This document shows, piece after piece, positions 1-12,232 of a stretch of DNA of 64,000 nucleotides. The stretch is from Marasmius tenuissimus (Eukaryota > Basidiomycota > Agaricomycetes > Agaricales > Marasmiaceae). Numbering within the stretch: position 1 is the first letter of the stretch; the number at the start of each line of letters is the position of its first letter. The DNA lies in assembly GCA_029532415.1 (NCBI GenBank), contig JAQOTA010000067.1, positions 518,803 through 582,802 of the forward strand. Direction: 5' to 3'. Below the pieces are notes generated by a model. The model was not told the origin of the DNA and did no database searches. It was given only the letters and a program-made list of their open reading frames with translations. The position numbers and the translations under genes are program-made.

Positions 1-2151
1 CATTGATCAATCGCCCACTCGTCAAAACTCTTCGGGATACTCCTCGGCCGGTTGCTAGCCACGTAGCCAGCCAGTAATCTTAGTCCAACGAGAGTAGATA
101 GGCTCAAGGCCCTCTGTCTCAGAAAACTTGCCCACCACGATTGGTCGAGCCAGCACATAAATCTGTATGCTACAGTCCACCAGTGACCCCACTGATCTGC
201 GGATTTTTACCCATAAAAATGGATCTTAACTGTCCTTTAGGCTGAGTACCATTGGGGTGCACGAACGTTACCGTGAGCCTCTCAAGCAAAGGTTTTGTAA
301 TCAAGCTGGAAAGCTTTAATGAACTCGGTGCGGGGAAAATATCGATACGATATTCGAGTTAAGCACCAATTCAGTCCTTTTAGCTGCCTGCCGACTAAAC
401 TCGAGTGTTTCCGTGCCAGAACATGGGTGGCTGCTGTCTGTGCAAGCTATGTGGCTATAGCACACATGTCCGCGAGCTCAGTTCCCTGTAGCCGCCGCTA
501 CAAACTCCCATTCTCATTCCAGAAACCCCACTCCTGAGCTCTCGGCGGCATTTGGATAGTGGGTAAATTCCATGTGAGAGATTTTATCCAGGATTGGTTG
601 TCTCGAATGATGCTTTCGAGCGTCGTGTTTATGAGGAAATCTCAGAGGTAGAAGCTGATAGGTAAAGTATATCTCACAGTATTTAGTTGTTCCTTTCGTT
701 ACTGCTAGTAATTGTTGTGTACAGATTGTGGTGAGCTCTGTTTCCGTATATAGATTAATCCCTCATGTGAGGACGGAAATCAGAGGCAACCCTTTACCTC
801 TGTTTATTTCACTGATGGCCAACCCTTTTGTGTAACAGGCCGCACTGAAGAGCTAAGTGTTTGGGTGGTAAAATTTGAATTCAAAGAACGCGTGGAGTGG
901 CGGAATTGGTACCATCTTTGCCAGTGAATGAAGGGGCCATCCATAGCTGTGTGTTTGAGCCAGGCAACAAATATTTTGCGTTACATCACACGGTCCAACA
1001 CCCTGCCACTCTGGCAGCGTGATAATTTGACCTCTGCCTCTGCCAGGAAATGACGCAGTGGCTCTGACTATCTGATTGCAATGTGGACCATTGTCATCCA
1101 CAAGTAGAATTATCTACCCTCCTTTTGAGTGATAAGAGTATCCAAGATCTAAAAGAAGCCAGTCTTCATGACTGAAGTTGGAAAGCTCATTCCAAGCAGA
1201 CCACTCAAGGTATCTAGCACTAGCAGCAGGGCATGTTGCCAGGCTGGCAGGAAGTGCAGACTGGGTGATGCAAGGCAAAATAATTCTTTTGTGTTCATGT
1301 TATCATAAAAGCCAGTAACAAGGTGGGGGAAATTCATTGCTCACGAGAAATATGACATTCATTGAATACACCTCTAGTATGGTGATTCCTCTGGCCGCTC
1401 ATTCAAAACTCGACTTTGTTCCGTATTCAGCATCAATTTGCTGGGTTCTGAATTTATAGCTACATTAGTCGGTAAACGCGTCATGATATATCAAGAATGA
1501 TCATATGCTGGTCATATGCCTCATCTCCAGTTGATTTATCAGCTCTACCACATGTTCAGGCCTATGAATCTTGTGTGATCAGCAAGTATTCTCTCACCTT
1601 CCCGTGTGAGCTCCAGATATGGAAATACGTCATCAAGGGGTTTTACATATACTATATCAAAAATAGAATCTCCCCTGAGTTTTGAACCTGAGTGTTCTGA
1701 CGATCTCAGACGTCATTCACATGTGGAAGCTGAACTTGAAAGGTGTCTCATATTCTGTTTGGGTGTTCTTACAAGCGACTCATTGCAGTGATTCAGTAGG
1801 ACATAAATAGTTCCTCTTCTTCCCATTCCCGTGACAGGTCACTACAGGAGCTCTACTAACTGCTTTTGTTCTATAAGGAGTCAGGCAGGGCACCTGAGTG
1901 CACTAGATATACTTCCTGATGGGCTGACAGCTCATAGTCCCGCACTAAATTTTCTAAGAATAGCCTCAAACCAACCTCTTGGGTGGTCATCGGAGGCTTC
2001 AGACTGTAAGGGTAGATTGTGAGAATCAGTCCATTGTGACTTATTGACTCTATAAATATAGACCTCTCTATGCTTGAGGAGCAACAAACTTCTCACTGTT
2101 TCCCCAACCTTTTCAGTGTGACCACACATCCATCACCAGTACTCAGCTATC
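1..2151. other. No gene recognised; left-edge spacer
   Basis: I could not assemble a convincing gene here. Only short open frames are present (for example about 80 codons on the minus strand at 853-1101) and none carries a motif I know or flanking splice sites that extend it. The first 100 bases resemble the sequence around 22850-22930, with a shared 'ttgctagcc..gtagcc..gccag' stretch followed by 'gtcca/gtccgacgag'. The window therefore probably begins inside another degenerate copy of the U block described below. Confidence 0.4.
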
Positions 2152-3864
2152 ATGGACCTCAAAGAGCCCCTTATTATTTCCACCGGCTGTCTCGAAGACC
2201 CATACACATGTCATATAGTGTCGGGCGTCCCTTTGGCTCAGTCCTGCGTCAGTAGTCAAGCTGGTCGACTTTACTTGCCGAGCTAACAACCCGACGACAC
2301 CGGCAGTTTTTATTTCTCACCTATGGTATTGTTCGGCCATACCGGCTCAATAATGAAACTCATCATGCCTTGTACCCTTAGGAATCCATCTGGTTCTGTT
2401 CGGCGTCTATATTACGATTCTGGTGAATCGTAGAGAAGAGCGGTTTCGCGTACACTGCCTTCTCGTTGCCGGCCTATTTGCGGCAAGCACCGCGAGCATC
2501 ATACTTAACACATACTATGCTTTCCTCAATTTGGAGCTATTGGAAGGTAGACTCAACATGCCGTTTGTCAGATCCGGGCCGGGACAAATAAAGATTGGTC
2601 CCGAGCAGCTCGATTCACTGGAACTCGAAATCAAGCAATTTCCCTTGCAGCGTTCTCTTTTGTAAGTTTGTTTACATTGCACCCAAGCATCACTAGTGGC
2701 TGGCTGCTTATAGCTCACAACAGTCGAATTGAATATGCCGTACAAGGGATTACGGTCGCCTCTAAGTACGTCTGGACGTAAATTATCTCACTTCTGTTGC
2801 TAAGGCCGTGGTTTGCTAGTGTACTCACTGATATTATTCTCGTAAGCCCACCCGTAGGATTGTTGGGTTGTCTGTCTCACTTGGCAACGTCACCTTGAAG
2901 CTCTGGAGATGCCATCTGATTTGGGGAAGGCAAATGCGAGTGATAATCATTCCAGGCCTCCTGTGCCTGGTCAATACTGGTGACTTCCGAGAACGTCTCT
3001 ATCTCTACTACAGTCTGATTTGTACCAAAACACCCAGTCTTAGGTTGCCTTACAATGGTCCATTTTGCGGGGGAAGACATTTTTCAGCGCAATTCCTTTA
3101 CCTTCCTTCAGCAATTATCAGACGCTCCGCGGCTAGATACGAAGCTGACCCCTCAGTCCATTGTCTTGCTATGTTTCTCCATCGGAAACATGTGCAGTAA
3201 TCTCTTATTGACGATGATGATAGGTGACCCTGCTTTCCGCCCCTTCTGAATTCTTCTCCGGTGACACACTTGATTCCACAGCTGGGCGGATATTTTATAT
3301 CAGCCGACAAGTAGCGAAGGTTCTCAAGCAGCCAATCCATAAAATGTATAGAATGGTAATTCAAGCATCGTAGGTGGAAATTTAGCAACCGGATCTTTTG
3401 TTTCCGGCTCACGGTGTACTCGTTGAAGAGTCGAATCGGGGGTATTATACCCCCTGGCTCTCCTGACGTTTACAGTCTTACTAGTTGTGGGTTATTACTA
3501 CGAAATACTCTTCGAAGTCGGACAAGGCGACGAACTTGTCATCTCGGATGGCTTGGCCTTGGGGTCAAGGACTCTATATTGCTCCTTTATACCCATCATG
3601 GTGCGCAAATTTTCAAGTATGAGGGTCATTATCTTGACTGGTCCCTGATATGTCTAGGGAATTGCTTCAACATTAATTGTTGTGCACTCAGTACTGGGAA
3701 TTGCTATTACCGACGAAAAGTCCTTCAGAGCGACTGTTCTAGGAGAGGGCCACCGGAATGGAGGAACACGAGGGATTCTAGATGATGTTATTGATATCAG
3801 GAGACACGAGTCGGCCATAAACCCAGGTGTCTCAGGCGAAGAACAAGCAGTGGGTATACAGTGA
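2152..3864 (+). CDS. Multi-pass membrane protein, ten exons, complete
   Basis: The reconstructed exons are 2152-2247, 2307-2325, 2382-2661, 2724-2765, 2820-2841, 2901-2979, 3044-3223, 3282-3369, 3429-3600 and 3658-3864. Every junction has a GT donor and AG acceptor, and the codon phases fit through to a TGA stop, giving about 394 aa. Hydrophobic segments recur along the protein: LVLFGVYITIL, LLVAGLFAASTASIIL, NVLTDIILLWRCHLIWG, VIIIPGLLCLVNT, SIVLLCFSIGNMCSNLLL, YPLALLTFTVLLVVGYYY and IMGIASTLIVV. This gives about seven helices and a hydrophilic C-terminal tail. The order (short N-terminus, helix pairs, a W-R-C-x-x-I-W motif, an SRQ cytoplasmic loop, an ESGVLYPLAL helix) matches a large basidiomycete family of multi-pass proteins of unknown function that I know from memory. 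Ligand and role are unknown. It is single copy here and unrelated to the array downstream. The acceptor of exon 4 is the least certain junction. Confidence 0.8.
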
Positions 3865-4719
3865 GAAAACAAGTTAAGGAACCTGACCAGATCAGCAAAT
3901 TAACGCGAGGCACGGCACAACGCAGGATATGGCCTCGAGTTACAAGTTTTCGTTTTGTTTTCATACTGATGCTGGTATTATGTTGAGTATTTCAAACGGG
4001 CCAAGGCCGTTAGATTTTCCCGTGAGATCTTAGGCCTCGGGGCCTGAGATGCTGCTATCGGATAGGAATGAACGAGAAAGGAATCTGAGAGGTACAGTTG
4101 GAGTATGATGTCCCTGGACCTGCCCGATCCCTAAGTATCTCGTTGGTGTTCTTGGAAAGGTATGTATGTCAGGAATTATTTCAGTATATGAAGGAGGGCA
4201 ATGAACTCCCCATTGGCAAATGAAATGGTGCTGCACCCTTGTTGAGTTTGAACATCGTGCGAGTAGCATTCTTGCAGTGCACGGTTACATTGATTTTGAG
4301 AGAAAGGGTTCCTACACTCCGACCAAAGAGAATGACCCCGGTTCAAGTGAGGATACACGGAATTTGTGACTCATGCTTCTGGAAAGGCTCGCCCGAACGA
4401 TCAACAAATGATGCGAATGATCTCGATGTCGAACCCAGCGGTCAGGCGAGAAGTTGAACAAAGGCATCGAGGGAGAGACTGGAGCCAGACACTTTTGCGC
4501 CGGACCGAGAAGTGTTGTTTGTATTTGGATATGTACGGTCTAGAAAACAAGGAGTCAGTATTAGGAGGACGGAAGATCTATTGGGACGAGTTATAGAGAT
4601 CTAATTGCAGTTAAAGATCCAGTGATAGCGACCTGTGACTGTAGGTTTGCTTTGGAGCGAGGAAACGAAATCCAAATAGCGCTTCAATGGTTCTCCAACC
4701 GGATTATAGGGAAGGTAAT
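3865..4719. other. Intergenic, no gene recognised
   Basis: This is the spacer after the membrane protein gene. Two short overlapping open frames occur (76 codons on + at 4366-4596, 79 codons on - at 4030-4269). Neither has a recognisable motif or a paralogue elsewhere in the window. Confidence 0.4.
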
Positions 4720-6539
4720 TATTGAGACACAATCTTTAATACCCTAGAATTCGGATAGATTACAACGGTGGGGAAATGAAGTGCCACCGACCCTTCCGAC
4801 GTATATGTTGGAGACTTCAGTGCATATCCCTTAAATCCTTGATCTGTTTGCCGGTCCCCAGCCATGATAAGAGATGGCAAAAACTGTGAGATGATACTTC
4901 GTGTGCTTGGCCGAACTCACCTCAACACTGAGTTGTCTGACATTTCTGCCTATCTTCTGTCCCGGGAACTTGAGAATACAGGGAAGGCAACTAATTTCTT
5001 TCACTTTTTCATTGGCGGGGGGCTACCTTGGCTTTCAAGGGTGAAGAAGGACTCATAGCTCAGACAAAGCACGGGTCATGAAGGAAAACGTACCATCCAG
5101 ATCCTTCTCCTGTCCATTGGCGTGTAAAGTCAAAGCCAAGCTAGACATCCACGTCCTCTAACACCAGACAGAAATATTCACATATCAAACTTGGATATGC
5201 GAGACTGCTTCGTAGCTTCAGTTCTGGGCTCGGTCACGGAATAGGCTTGTGTTGAACGAGCTTGGAACGACAACCATGTCATTTGGCTTATCGCTGACAA
5301 TAGAGCTAGTCCGAAGATAAGGAAAAATTGATGGCAGAATGGTTGAGGGAACGGAAGTGATGATGAGATTGACGCGGTGATGATGGTATGAAAGCAGGTT
5401 CAGGCGGAGTCCGAATCATGACGGTTTCCGATTTGTGTTACGTGGGCGCTTTTTCAGTTGCTTACAACCCCCATTTGACGTTGGGGTCCTCTTGGTTTTA
5501 CCACGGTCTTTTAATGGCCGAGAAGCCTAGCCAACCTCTAGTTCGGTGAGATCAAAACTGGAACGAAAACTCTCGAAGCTCGTTATTTATCACCACACGA
5601 TATATCCTCACCACACCTTGTGTTCCCGGCTCGGATACTTTCTTTGATCAAACCTACCTTCCTCTCCAGCGCTGATCAACCCTTGTTTTTTTTTGACGGA
5701 TCGGCAAGACATCCAAAGTGAGATCCTTCAATCTCGACGGATGTATTGTACTATGCAAGCACCGGAGATTAATCCACATTTTCTGCTAGTTGCCACAACC
5801 AGGTCAACCATTTGCGCGACGGTGTCATAAACTGGAGCACTCGAGTTGTGGTACCCAGTATCGCAATTTTATCACTAATGATCATCCATCAAGTCCGGGA
5901 ATATGATAATTGATTAGGTGAGTTTATCGTCTCGTTTCTAGGGACGACCTCGGAAGATCTCGGAGGTTGCCATTCCCCAAGTCCTCAATAACCATGAGCT
6001 AATCATAATGCAGCCCCGCCGCTCTGATCTTTTGACAAAATATGATAGGTTTCGATTTCCCCGACACGTCAAAATTGTCGGGTTATGATGACAGTTTGTC
6101 GCTATGACTCCGAGCACTGTGGTGCTTAATTATCACACAGACTACATGAAGTCGTTGGCCCGGCAGTCCTTGAACCCTTGTATGCTCTACTCGAAGTGAG
6201 GAGGGATGAGATCATGCGGGTATCAAGAATTTGACGGAAGGCGGATGTACTCCGAACCAGATGTTAAGGTACCCCGTAAGTATTCATCTTGATTATATCA
6301 AAAGAATTCTCAAGGTGCCCGGCGCGGGTGGCTCTCGTCAAGATCGCCCGGTCAGTGTTCCAAGTCAACTTTTCACTGCCCTGACTAGATACCACCGCAC
6401 GCCGTGTTCCCGGCCTGAAGGACACTATACTTGAGAACTGTTTCTTTCAAAAAATGTAGGACGATTCGAGAACGGTTGTCGTTGGTGATAAAACCCTTGC
6501 TTCACGAGCAAGCAACGATTCAGCATTCATTACTAGATA
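4720..6539. repeat. Degenerate copy of the U intergenic block (U0)
   Basis: Landmarks of the U block recur here in order but more diverged. They are 'tacaacggtggggaaat' near 4760 (compare 37538), 'caggttcaggcggagtccga' near 5397 (compare 14086, 22747, 38124), a following 'gggcgctttttcagttgct' stretch, and 'gagatcaaaactggaac' near 5547. It lies directly upstream of gene copy A, just as U1, U2 and U3 lie upstream of copies C, D and F. I see no intact gene in it. Confidence 0.55.
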
Positions 6540-6789
6540 ATGATTCGGTCCCATTCACCCCCATTGCCGCCATCCTCGACTTTTGTTGATATCTCTTCCA
6601 CAGCTCACGACCTTCCATCTCCCGGCTGCAGCGCTTCGGCTGGCACGTTGAATACCAGTGGCTTTGGCGCGTGTTCGCTGATCCCTACTTTCAATTGGTT
6701 TCTAATCGGTCCAAACATTTGGACTGATGTGGCAGCGTTCATATCGGCCGGCACAATAGCAAAAAGATCTGGCATCAAGAAGATTGATT

Positions 6790-6976
6790 TCTGATGATCA
6801 TGTGAGCCCAATGAGTTCCTTGCATTGGTGGACATTATGAGGACTAATACAGCATTCAGGACCCGGGGCTTTATACGCAGCCTCACATATACGGCTAGTG
6901 TGCGAGCGACGGAACAAGGTTCTTCCCTTCCCTCTGCCATCACTACCAACAATCGACTCAGTTTGATTCTTCGTGG
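6790..6976 (+). promoter_or_regulatory. Conserved upstream region of gene copy A
   Basis: The roughly 190 bases before the ATG of copy A are also found before copies C (15710-15904), D (24300-24496) and F (39785-39966). Shared pieces include 'gtattggtggacat', an 'acagcat..aggac' stretch, 'cctcacatatacg' and a pyrimidine-rich run just before the start codon. The 'acatatacg' box about 90 bases before the ATG is the best TATA-like candidate. Promoter function is inferred from position and conservation only. Confidence 0.4.
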
Positions 6977-7535
6977 ATGGCAACGAATAATGTCTTGACT
7001 GACGCCAGAGATGTCCACATTGGCCATAATGCAACCATTCAAAGTGTGAGCGGCAACTTGACGACGACAAACACATATTATAATGATCGAGGGGACGCGG
7101 TTGGATTGGTGTGTGGAGGGATGTCTCTTCGCAGGTCCTAGAAGTGGTTGTCGAAACTAAACACCAGGAATCGGATCGTGGGGAATCACGACAACGGTCG
7201 AAAGTGATGAGAGTTAGGAAAACCACGCAACACGTCGAGGTAATGGGACTCCCAGGAAATTTCACAAGCATAGCAATTGAGAGATTGGACGGGACTCAAG
7301 ACAGCCTTGAAACCGTAAGCACACTTTGTACGAGTTTGGCTTGGTATCTTATGAGCCATTGCAGATATCAGAGCGTGTATGTAGAGAGCTGGCATCTCGG
7401 CGGTATGGCCAGATACATGCCCATGGAGTGGTTTTTTAATTTGATCTCAGGTCGCCGCTACTCCCCCAGCTGGTTGGAATAGGCCAGTCCAAGCAGCCAA
7501 TGTGGATTGTGCATGACGGTAAGGGTTTTTTAATA
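6977..7535 (+). pseudogene. Array gene copy A, truncated
   Basis: Exon 1 (from ATG 6977) encodes the family N-terminus with the motif TDARDVHIGHNATIQSV and ends in AVGL. About 110 bases holding the 3' part of intron 1 and the start of exon 2 are missing compared with copy C, so the sequence jumps from 'ttggtg' to 'tgtggagggatgtc'. Exon 2 then resumes (MRVRKTTQHVEVMGLPGNF) to 7318. The usual intron 2 follows, then exon 3 (ISERVCRELASR) and the start of exon 4 (LVGIGQSKQP..WIVHDG). Homology stops at about 7535 and the 3' two thirds of the gene are absent. It belongs to the C/D/F subfamily. Confidence 0.8.
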
Positions 7536-9600
7536 CTTACCTCCCGGTTAAGCTCGGAGTCGGAATGTCAGAATGAGCTTTTCGAGGTCTGAAGCAAATC
7601 GTCTGGTAGCTAGATGCATACACCGGATGTTCAGTATTTAGAATTGATAAAACGGAAGAATGAACGCACCTACTCGTTCAACATTTCCCTCCCAGCGAAT
7701 TACAATGGATAGAGACCAGTATACAAACATTTGGAGATTGGCGAGTTGAAAATGGCACGAGACGACGAGCGTGAGGTAAATAAAAACTATCTTAAAGGTC
7801 TTTACAGCCGTAAGAGGGCACAGATGTGGTTTGAGGCGGGAGGAAAGATGGAGACACCGGACGCAAGTTTAAGCGGAGTCCGAAGATGCGCAAATCGTTT
7901 GCCTATCCCAATTTGGAATTTTCGCTTCCTTTTCCGCTCCTCCCATCACGTTCAGCATCTTTGGCGGCTACTTCATCTCTGGACTCGTGAGTTCTAAGTA
8001 GCTTCATTTGCAACACATTATCGATAAAAACTTGCGTTCTTCGGATTGCCTCCACTCGTCTCGCCCTGGTGGATGGTATGCTGCAAAATTAGATTTTCAG
8101 GCCAACGATCGAGCATTGCCCGCACGGTCAATCAAGATACGGCTCTGATTATTGCTAACTGAGGCTTCATCCAACGTTTTGTGTACCAAAATCAAAGTTG
8201 CCGCCGGTACAATTCTTGAATCCTCCCAGTTCGATCCTTGTACTCAATTATCAGCTTTTTGCCATATATTCAACCGTTGAATAGGAAAAGGCCCCAATCA
8301 CATATCCTGCCCGAAGTACTTTCGCGTCGCTCTTTCAGAGCACGCTAACCTCAACTGCAGGCTCTAAGTAGCTCTGTGACATGAAAGCTCGTCACACAAT
8401 ATATTTGTTCTAGTTCAGAAATTACCGCAGGAGAGTTCTACTGGGTGCCACGTTGTTGTCCATGCCTGGGTCGTCATGAATAATGAGCGCTTTACGGTCA
8501 CCTCGAGCTTAAACAACCCGAATCGACCCATCGAATCTTCTAACGCCGCGGATTCAAGTTCAGAGAGATATAAATGACCGGACGGTGTGATTACGGTCAG
8601 TACTTTCTTCTGGGCTTTGAGTGACATACTGACTCGCCACAGCAGATGAAACGTATCGGTAATGCACGCTTACCCAGAGGCCCGCTTGGATTTCACAGAA
8701 AGTTGATGCCTTGTACGTGAGCTGTCGCTATCTCAATGGGCCCGTCGAAGTTAATGAATGCGACAACCGCGCTGTCATCTTCCAAAGTATCTGTCCAAGA
8801 CGCTAGTGTAATAACCCCGAGAAGGATTGATGAAATAGTAAAGCCACTAGCACTTTGATACGAGGGTTCATCGAGGGAGGTATACGTGCACCTTCAAACT
8901 AGATTGTGAGTGAAGTTGATCTCTTCCTTGTCCTTTTCATCACTGACGAGAGCTATTATGAACGATGATTGCGGGTAGACATTGCATAATATTGAAGGTT
9001 GTCTCACTGTGCATATCTAATGAAAACCATATCTCACTACCGACTAGTCTTGAAGATCACTTTAGTCAAAACTGACCATTTCGTTCTCACATTGGATGGA
9101 TGTTGAATCAAGACTAAGCCTCGTTGACTCTGAGAACGATGTCAATCGCCAGATGATTCGAGCAGCTTGGCCATTCGATGTCAATATATGTGGGTTCTGT
9201 TCATCCTTCCTCCCGGGTGCTCGCAGCCTTGCTAACCTCCCGTTGAACTTTTGTTTCTGTAGGTGCCACCGTTTCCCTCAATTACAATCTTCCGTTTTGT
9301 GTTTGTATCTCTTTTGATCGATGTGGCAGCATTCAATCCGGATCCCCCGGCACAACAGCTGAGTTGCCAATCACATCGCTGTAATGTCGTGATCCTTTTT
9401 TTTGTGCTGGTGAATTGTTGACTAACTGACGTCGGATTGGTAAATTACCAATACAGCATTAAGACCACAAGGCACCGTATAGAGCTTCACATACTTTATT
9501 ATGGCCGGTGTACCAGGGCCTTGACACTTTCGTTCTTTCTTTTGTGCCTCGACCAAAGCCAACTTCCCCACTGACTCCTCCCGATTTCGGGTCAAAGTTA
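7536..9600. other. Spacer between copies A and B
   Basis: This stretch lies between the broken end of copy A and the start of copy B. Apart from the minus-strand candidate at 8415-8900, only short open frames are seen (88 codons on + at 7731-7997, 73 codons on + at 9096-9317) and I do not recognise them. The last 100 bases before 9601 match the upstream region of copy E (33320-33425): a 'ggcc/ggctggtgta' stretch, then 'ttgacactttcgttctttc'. Confidence 0.4.
8415..8900 (-). CDS. Putative small secreted protein gene, two or more exons
   Basis: On the minus strand an open segment at about 8870-8705 reads FTISSILLGVITLASW followed by an acidic stretch (DTLEDDSAVVAFINF), which resembles a signal or anchor segment. 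A second open segment at 8627-8415 contains GRFGLFKLEVTVKRSLFM and ends at a TGA. The second part resembles minus-strand segments inside the U blocks (at 12229-12450 and 35700-35860, which contain RFRASLC in a similar setting), so all three may be members of one family. Splice sites between the two parts could not be fixed, and one reading crosses a stop. Function is unknown. Confidence 0.3.
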
Positions 9601-12232
9601 ATGAATCATATTTTTTTCGGGGCCAAAGACACTCGAATTGGCGATCATGCTACCATACAGAGTGCGAGTCATGATGTTGTTGAATCCGGACTACCGGATA
9701 TATGGACCGTTGTATCGGGCTGCATATATGCTTCAATTGTTTCACTATGATCTATGCTATTCCTAGTCACTCCTGTTATAGAAGATACAGCCACCTCTGT
9801 ATAGTATATAAGTAGCTCTGTATCTACATGCAATACCAGTACTTTTACTACTCTCGTTGCTGCCTCTAAGCCTATCTCCAGGTGAGCTAGTCTGTCCCAT
9901 GCTGCCACTGCGCGGGCAGGACCTCTGCCTCAACAGATGTGACAACAAATATCTATCACAATCACCGTGGGGATACTATTGAATTAGTACGGGGAGGAGG
10001 TAGACTAGCAATGAGGCTGACTGACTAATAGTATGCAAACATGTACAGGAAGGTTCTAATGGGAGACATTGTTGTGCGGAAGGATATATCGCCAGAGGTC
10101 CTAGATGTAATTGTCGAAACTCAACGGCAAGAAACTGAACGTGGAGAGCCACTCCAGCAACCTCAAGGATGAAGGTCAGGAAAAGAATGCAGTATGTTGA
10201 GGTAGTTGGACTTTCAGGGAGTTTCACGACTATAAAAGTTGAGCTATTGGACGGGACTCAAGAGGCTTTTGAAGATGTAAGACCACTAAAAGGGGGTTTG
10301 GTTTATTGTTTGACGAGCGATGGCAGGGATCAGAGCGTGTGTAGAGAGCTTTCATCTCGGCGGTATGTCTAAATATTTGCTCGCGGAGTGCTCTTCTAGT
10401 CTAGTTTCAGGTCGCCACTGTTCCCCTAGCTAGTAAGAATAGGCTGGTCTTACTGGCCGACGTGGATCGTGCACGATGGTAAGTGTTTTTCAATGGTGGC
10501 TGCACTTAGAAGCACTGAAAATTCCGTCGTAGAACTGGTGAACGGAAGTAATCTATCAGTTCATTGGGCGAAAGGGAGTAGAATTGTGTGGTACTACCTT
10601 TGGTATAGCGCATATTGTTCAGCTTTTCGGCATCCTACGTTGGCTGAACATCTTTAGAACACCTCGGTGTTTGCTTTACCTTCAGACAAGACTCTGACAA
10701 TCCCTGTGAGTGACCAAGTTGTTTATAGCACCCACCGCCAACTGATGATACAACAGGTATCGTCCGAATGGAAGTTTTGGAATTTTAACCCCAAAACCCA
10801 TGCTTGGCAACACAACATTCCATCCATCTCCCTCTCCCCGCCAAACATCGACCTCTCCCTCGAATTACTCTTGCTTTCACCAGTTCCACTTCACCCTCAA
10901 ACCCTTCCCCGACTCAACCCCACCGAGATGGTCGCCTGCGTCAAAAGACAACTCGGCGACTTTTTGCATGTGATTGTGTCATCGGGGCAGGCGAGGCACG
11001 TAGAAGAACTAGGCTCAGATTTTGCACGTCATGGGCTTTTGGGGCTGTCGTCGACCGCAACAAGCCCAAAATCATCGCCCACTCTCCTCTACCCCCTCTC
11101 CTCTACCCCCTCTCCTCTATAGTACTGTGAAAAAACGAAGTGCTAACGTTGAAGCCATCTACTCCGGCACCGGTATGTCGACATCTGCCCAATCCATCTT
11201 CCTTGTGCTAATTTGTCTAGCGCCATGGCGTGTCGATGTCTCTCGCGATCATCCAAAGATGAAAGTGAACCTCCACTTCTTCTGGCGCCTTCCAGACCAA
11301 ATTCGTCAGCACGCTGCCCACCTTCTTCAGTCTCTGCCATTCCCTGATCCGCGACATAATTCATTCAATGACCTTGGCAAGCGTGCTACAGTCTTTTGCC
11401 CTCTTTCCACTAAAAACCGCTTCCTCTTAGTGTCCATTACCGAGATCTGATTTGCCCTTGTCGGTACAATTCACAACGGTTCCCCATCCACAACTCCTAT
11501 TTATCTTTTCGTTCCCCACAGTCCTATCGAGTATCACAACGGGGTACATTCCATATGTTATCCCCTTGTCAAGTCGCTCTTTTACTGGTCTTTCGACTCA
11601 AATGGGCGGTAAGCAATTCTCGAGGATGATTGAGACAAACATGGGGTTCCCAGGCTGAGAATACTGTCATTGATTGGCCTGTCGTGGGATGTCAGTGCAT
11701 ATAATACAGTTTACCATCACCTACGCACAAAAGGTTACAATTGTGATGGTGGACAATACGCTCAAGAACGTGGTTATCTCGAGTTGATACAAGGTGGGTC
11801 GCCATTCTTTGTTCCGAGATTGGAGCTCTGATACAGGTTGCTTGTTATCAAAATTTCAGGCGATCCTGATGAACGCAGAAACTTGGGTTTGAAAAAGTCA
11901 GATACAGCAGGAGACTTGAGCAGCCCATCTTTACCATGTACGTTGTCTCATGTCGGGAACACATTGGCTTATTCCATCTACCTTTCTTAGATACCCCCAA
12001 TGCTCAGATCGTGAACTGCAATCGATCAAACGGCTCCATTGTCATTAAAAAATGCAAAACCAACCCCCGGATCGCCAGGTATATTCAAATTACCACCACC
12101 CGGAGGCAGTCTTCTCGTAGGTTCATGAAAACCTCCTGGGCTTCCAAAGCTAGTATCTCAGCTTTGGATAACGGGGTGCGAGCAAGTGGAACGTGGGAGT
12201 GGAGAAAAACCCGATCGTTTTGTGAATTTTAG
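9601..12232 (+). pseudogene. Array gene copy B, broken by a solo LTR and a frameshift
   Basis: This is a B/E-subfamily copy. Exon 1 (NHIFFGAKDTRIGDHATIQSAS) is interrupted by a 258 bp solo LTR at 9678-9935. Exon 2 (from about 10040, MYRKVLMGDIVVRKDIS) shifts frame near 10168, where copy E has one base more. Later exons keep recognisable sequence: the VCRELSSRR piece, the IVWYYLWYS piece, and FWNFNPKTHAWQ with the proline-rich segment after it. An in-frame TGA follows the GC-AG intron (11377-11430) near 11447. The last exon, rich in Arg and Lys (NPRIARYIQITTTRR), ends with a TAG at 12230-12232. A 14 bp unit is repeated three times at about 11082-11123 where copy E has fewer repeats. Confidence 0.8.
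9678..9935 (+). mobile_element. Solo LTR inserted in exon 1 of copy B
   Basis: This 258 bp segment starts TGTTGA and ends TCAACA, a perfect 6 bp terminal inverted repeat of LTR type. It is flanked by the direct repeat GATGT (9673-9677 and 9936-9940). Removing it and one GATGT leaves sequence that aligns without a gap to copy E (gcgagtc..gat..gac..acaaat), so copy E acts as the empty site. A TATA-like 'agtatataagtag' lies inside on the + strand, which suggests a + orientation. The TGTTGA start is typical of Ty1/copia LTRs. It is unlike the two LTRs at the right of the window. Confidence 0.9.

Noticed and set aside
11082..11123. Short tandem repeat as a CRISPR or minisatellite locus
   Set aside because: Only about three copies of a 14-base unit are present within coding remains of copy B. 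This is a local slippage product, and the genome is eukaryotic.
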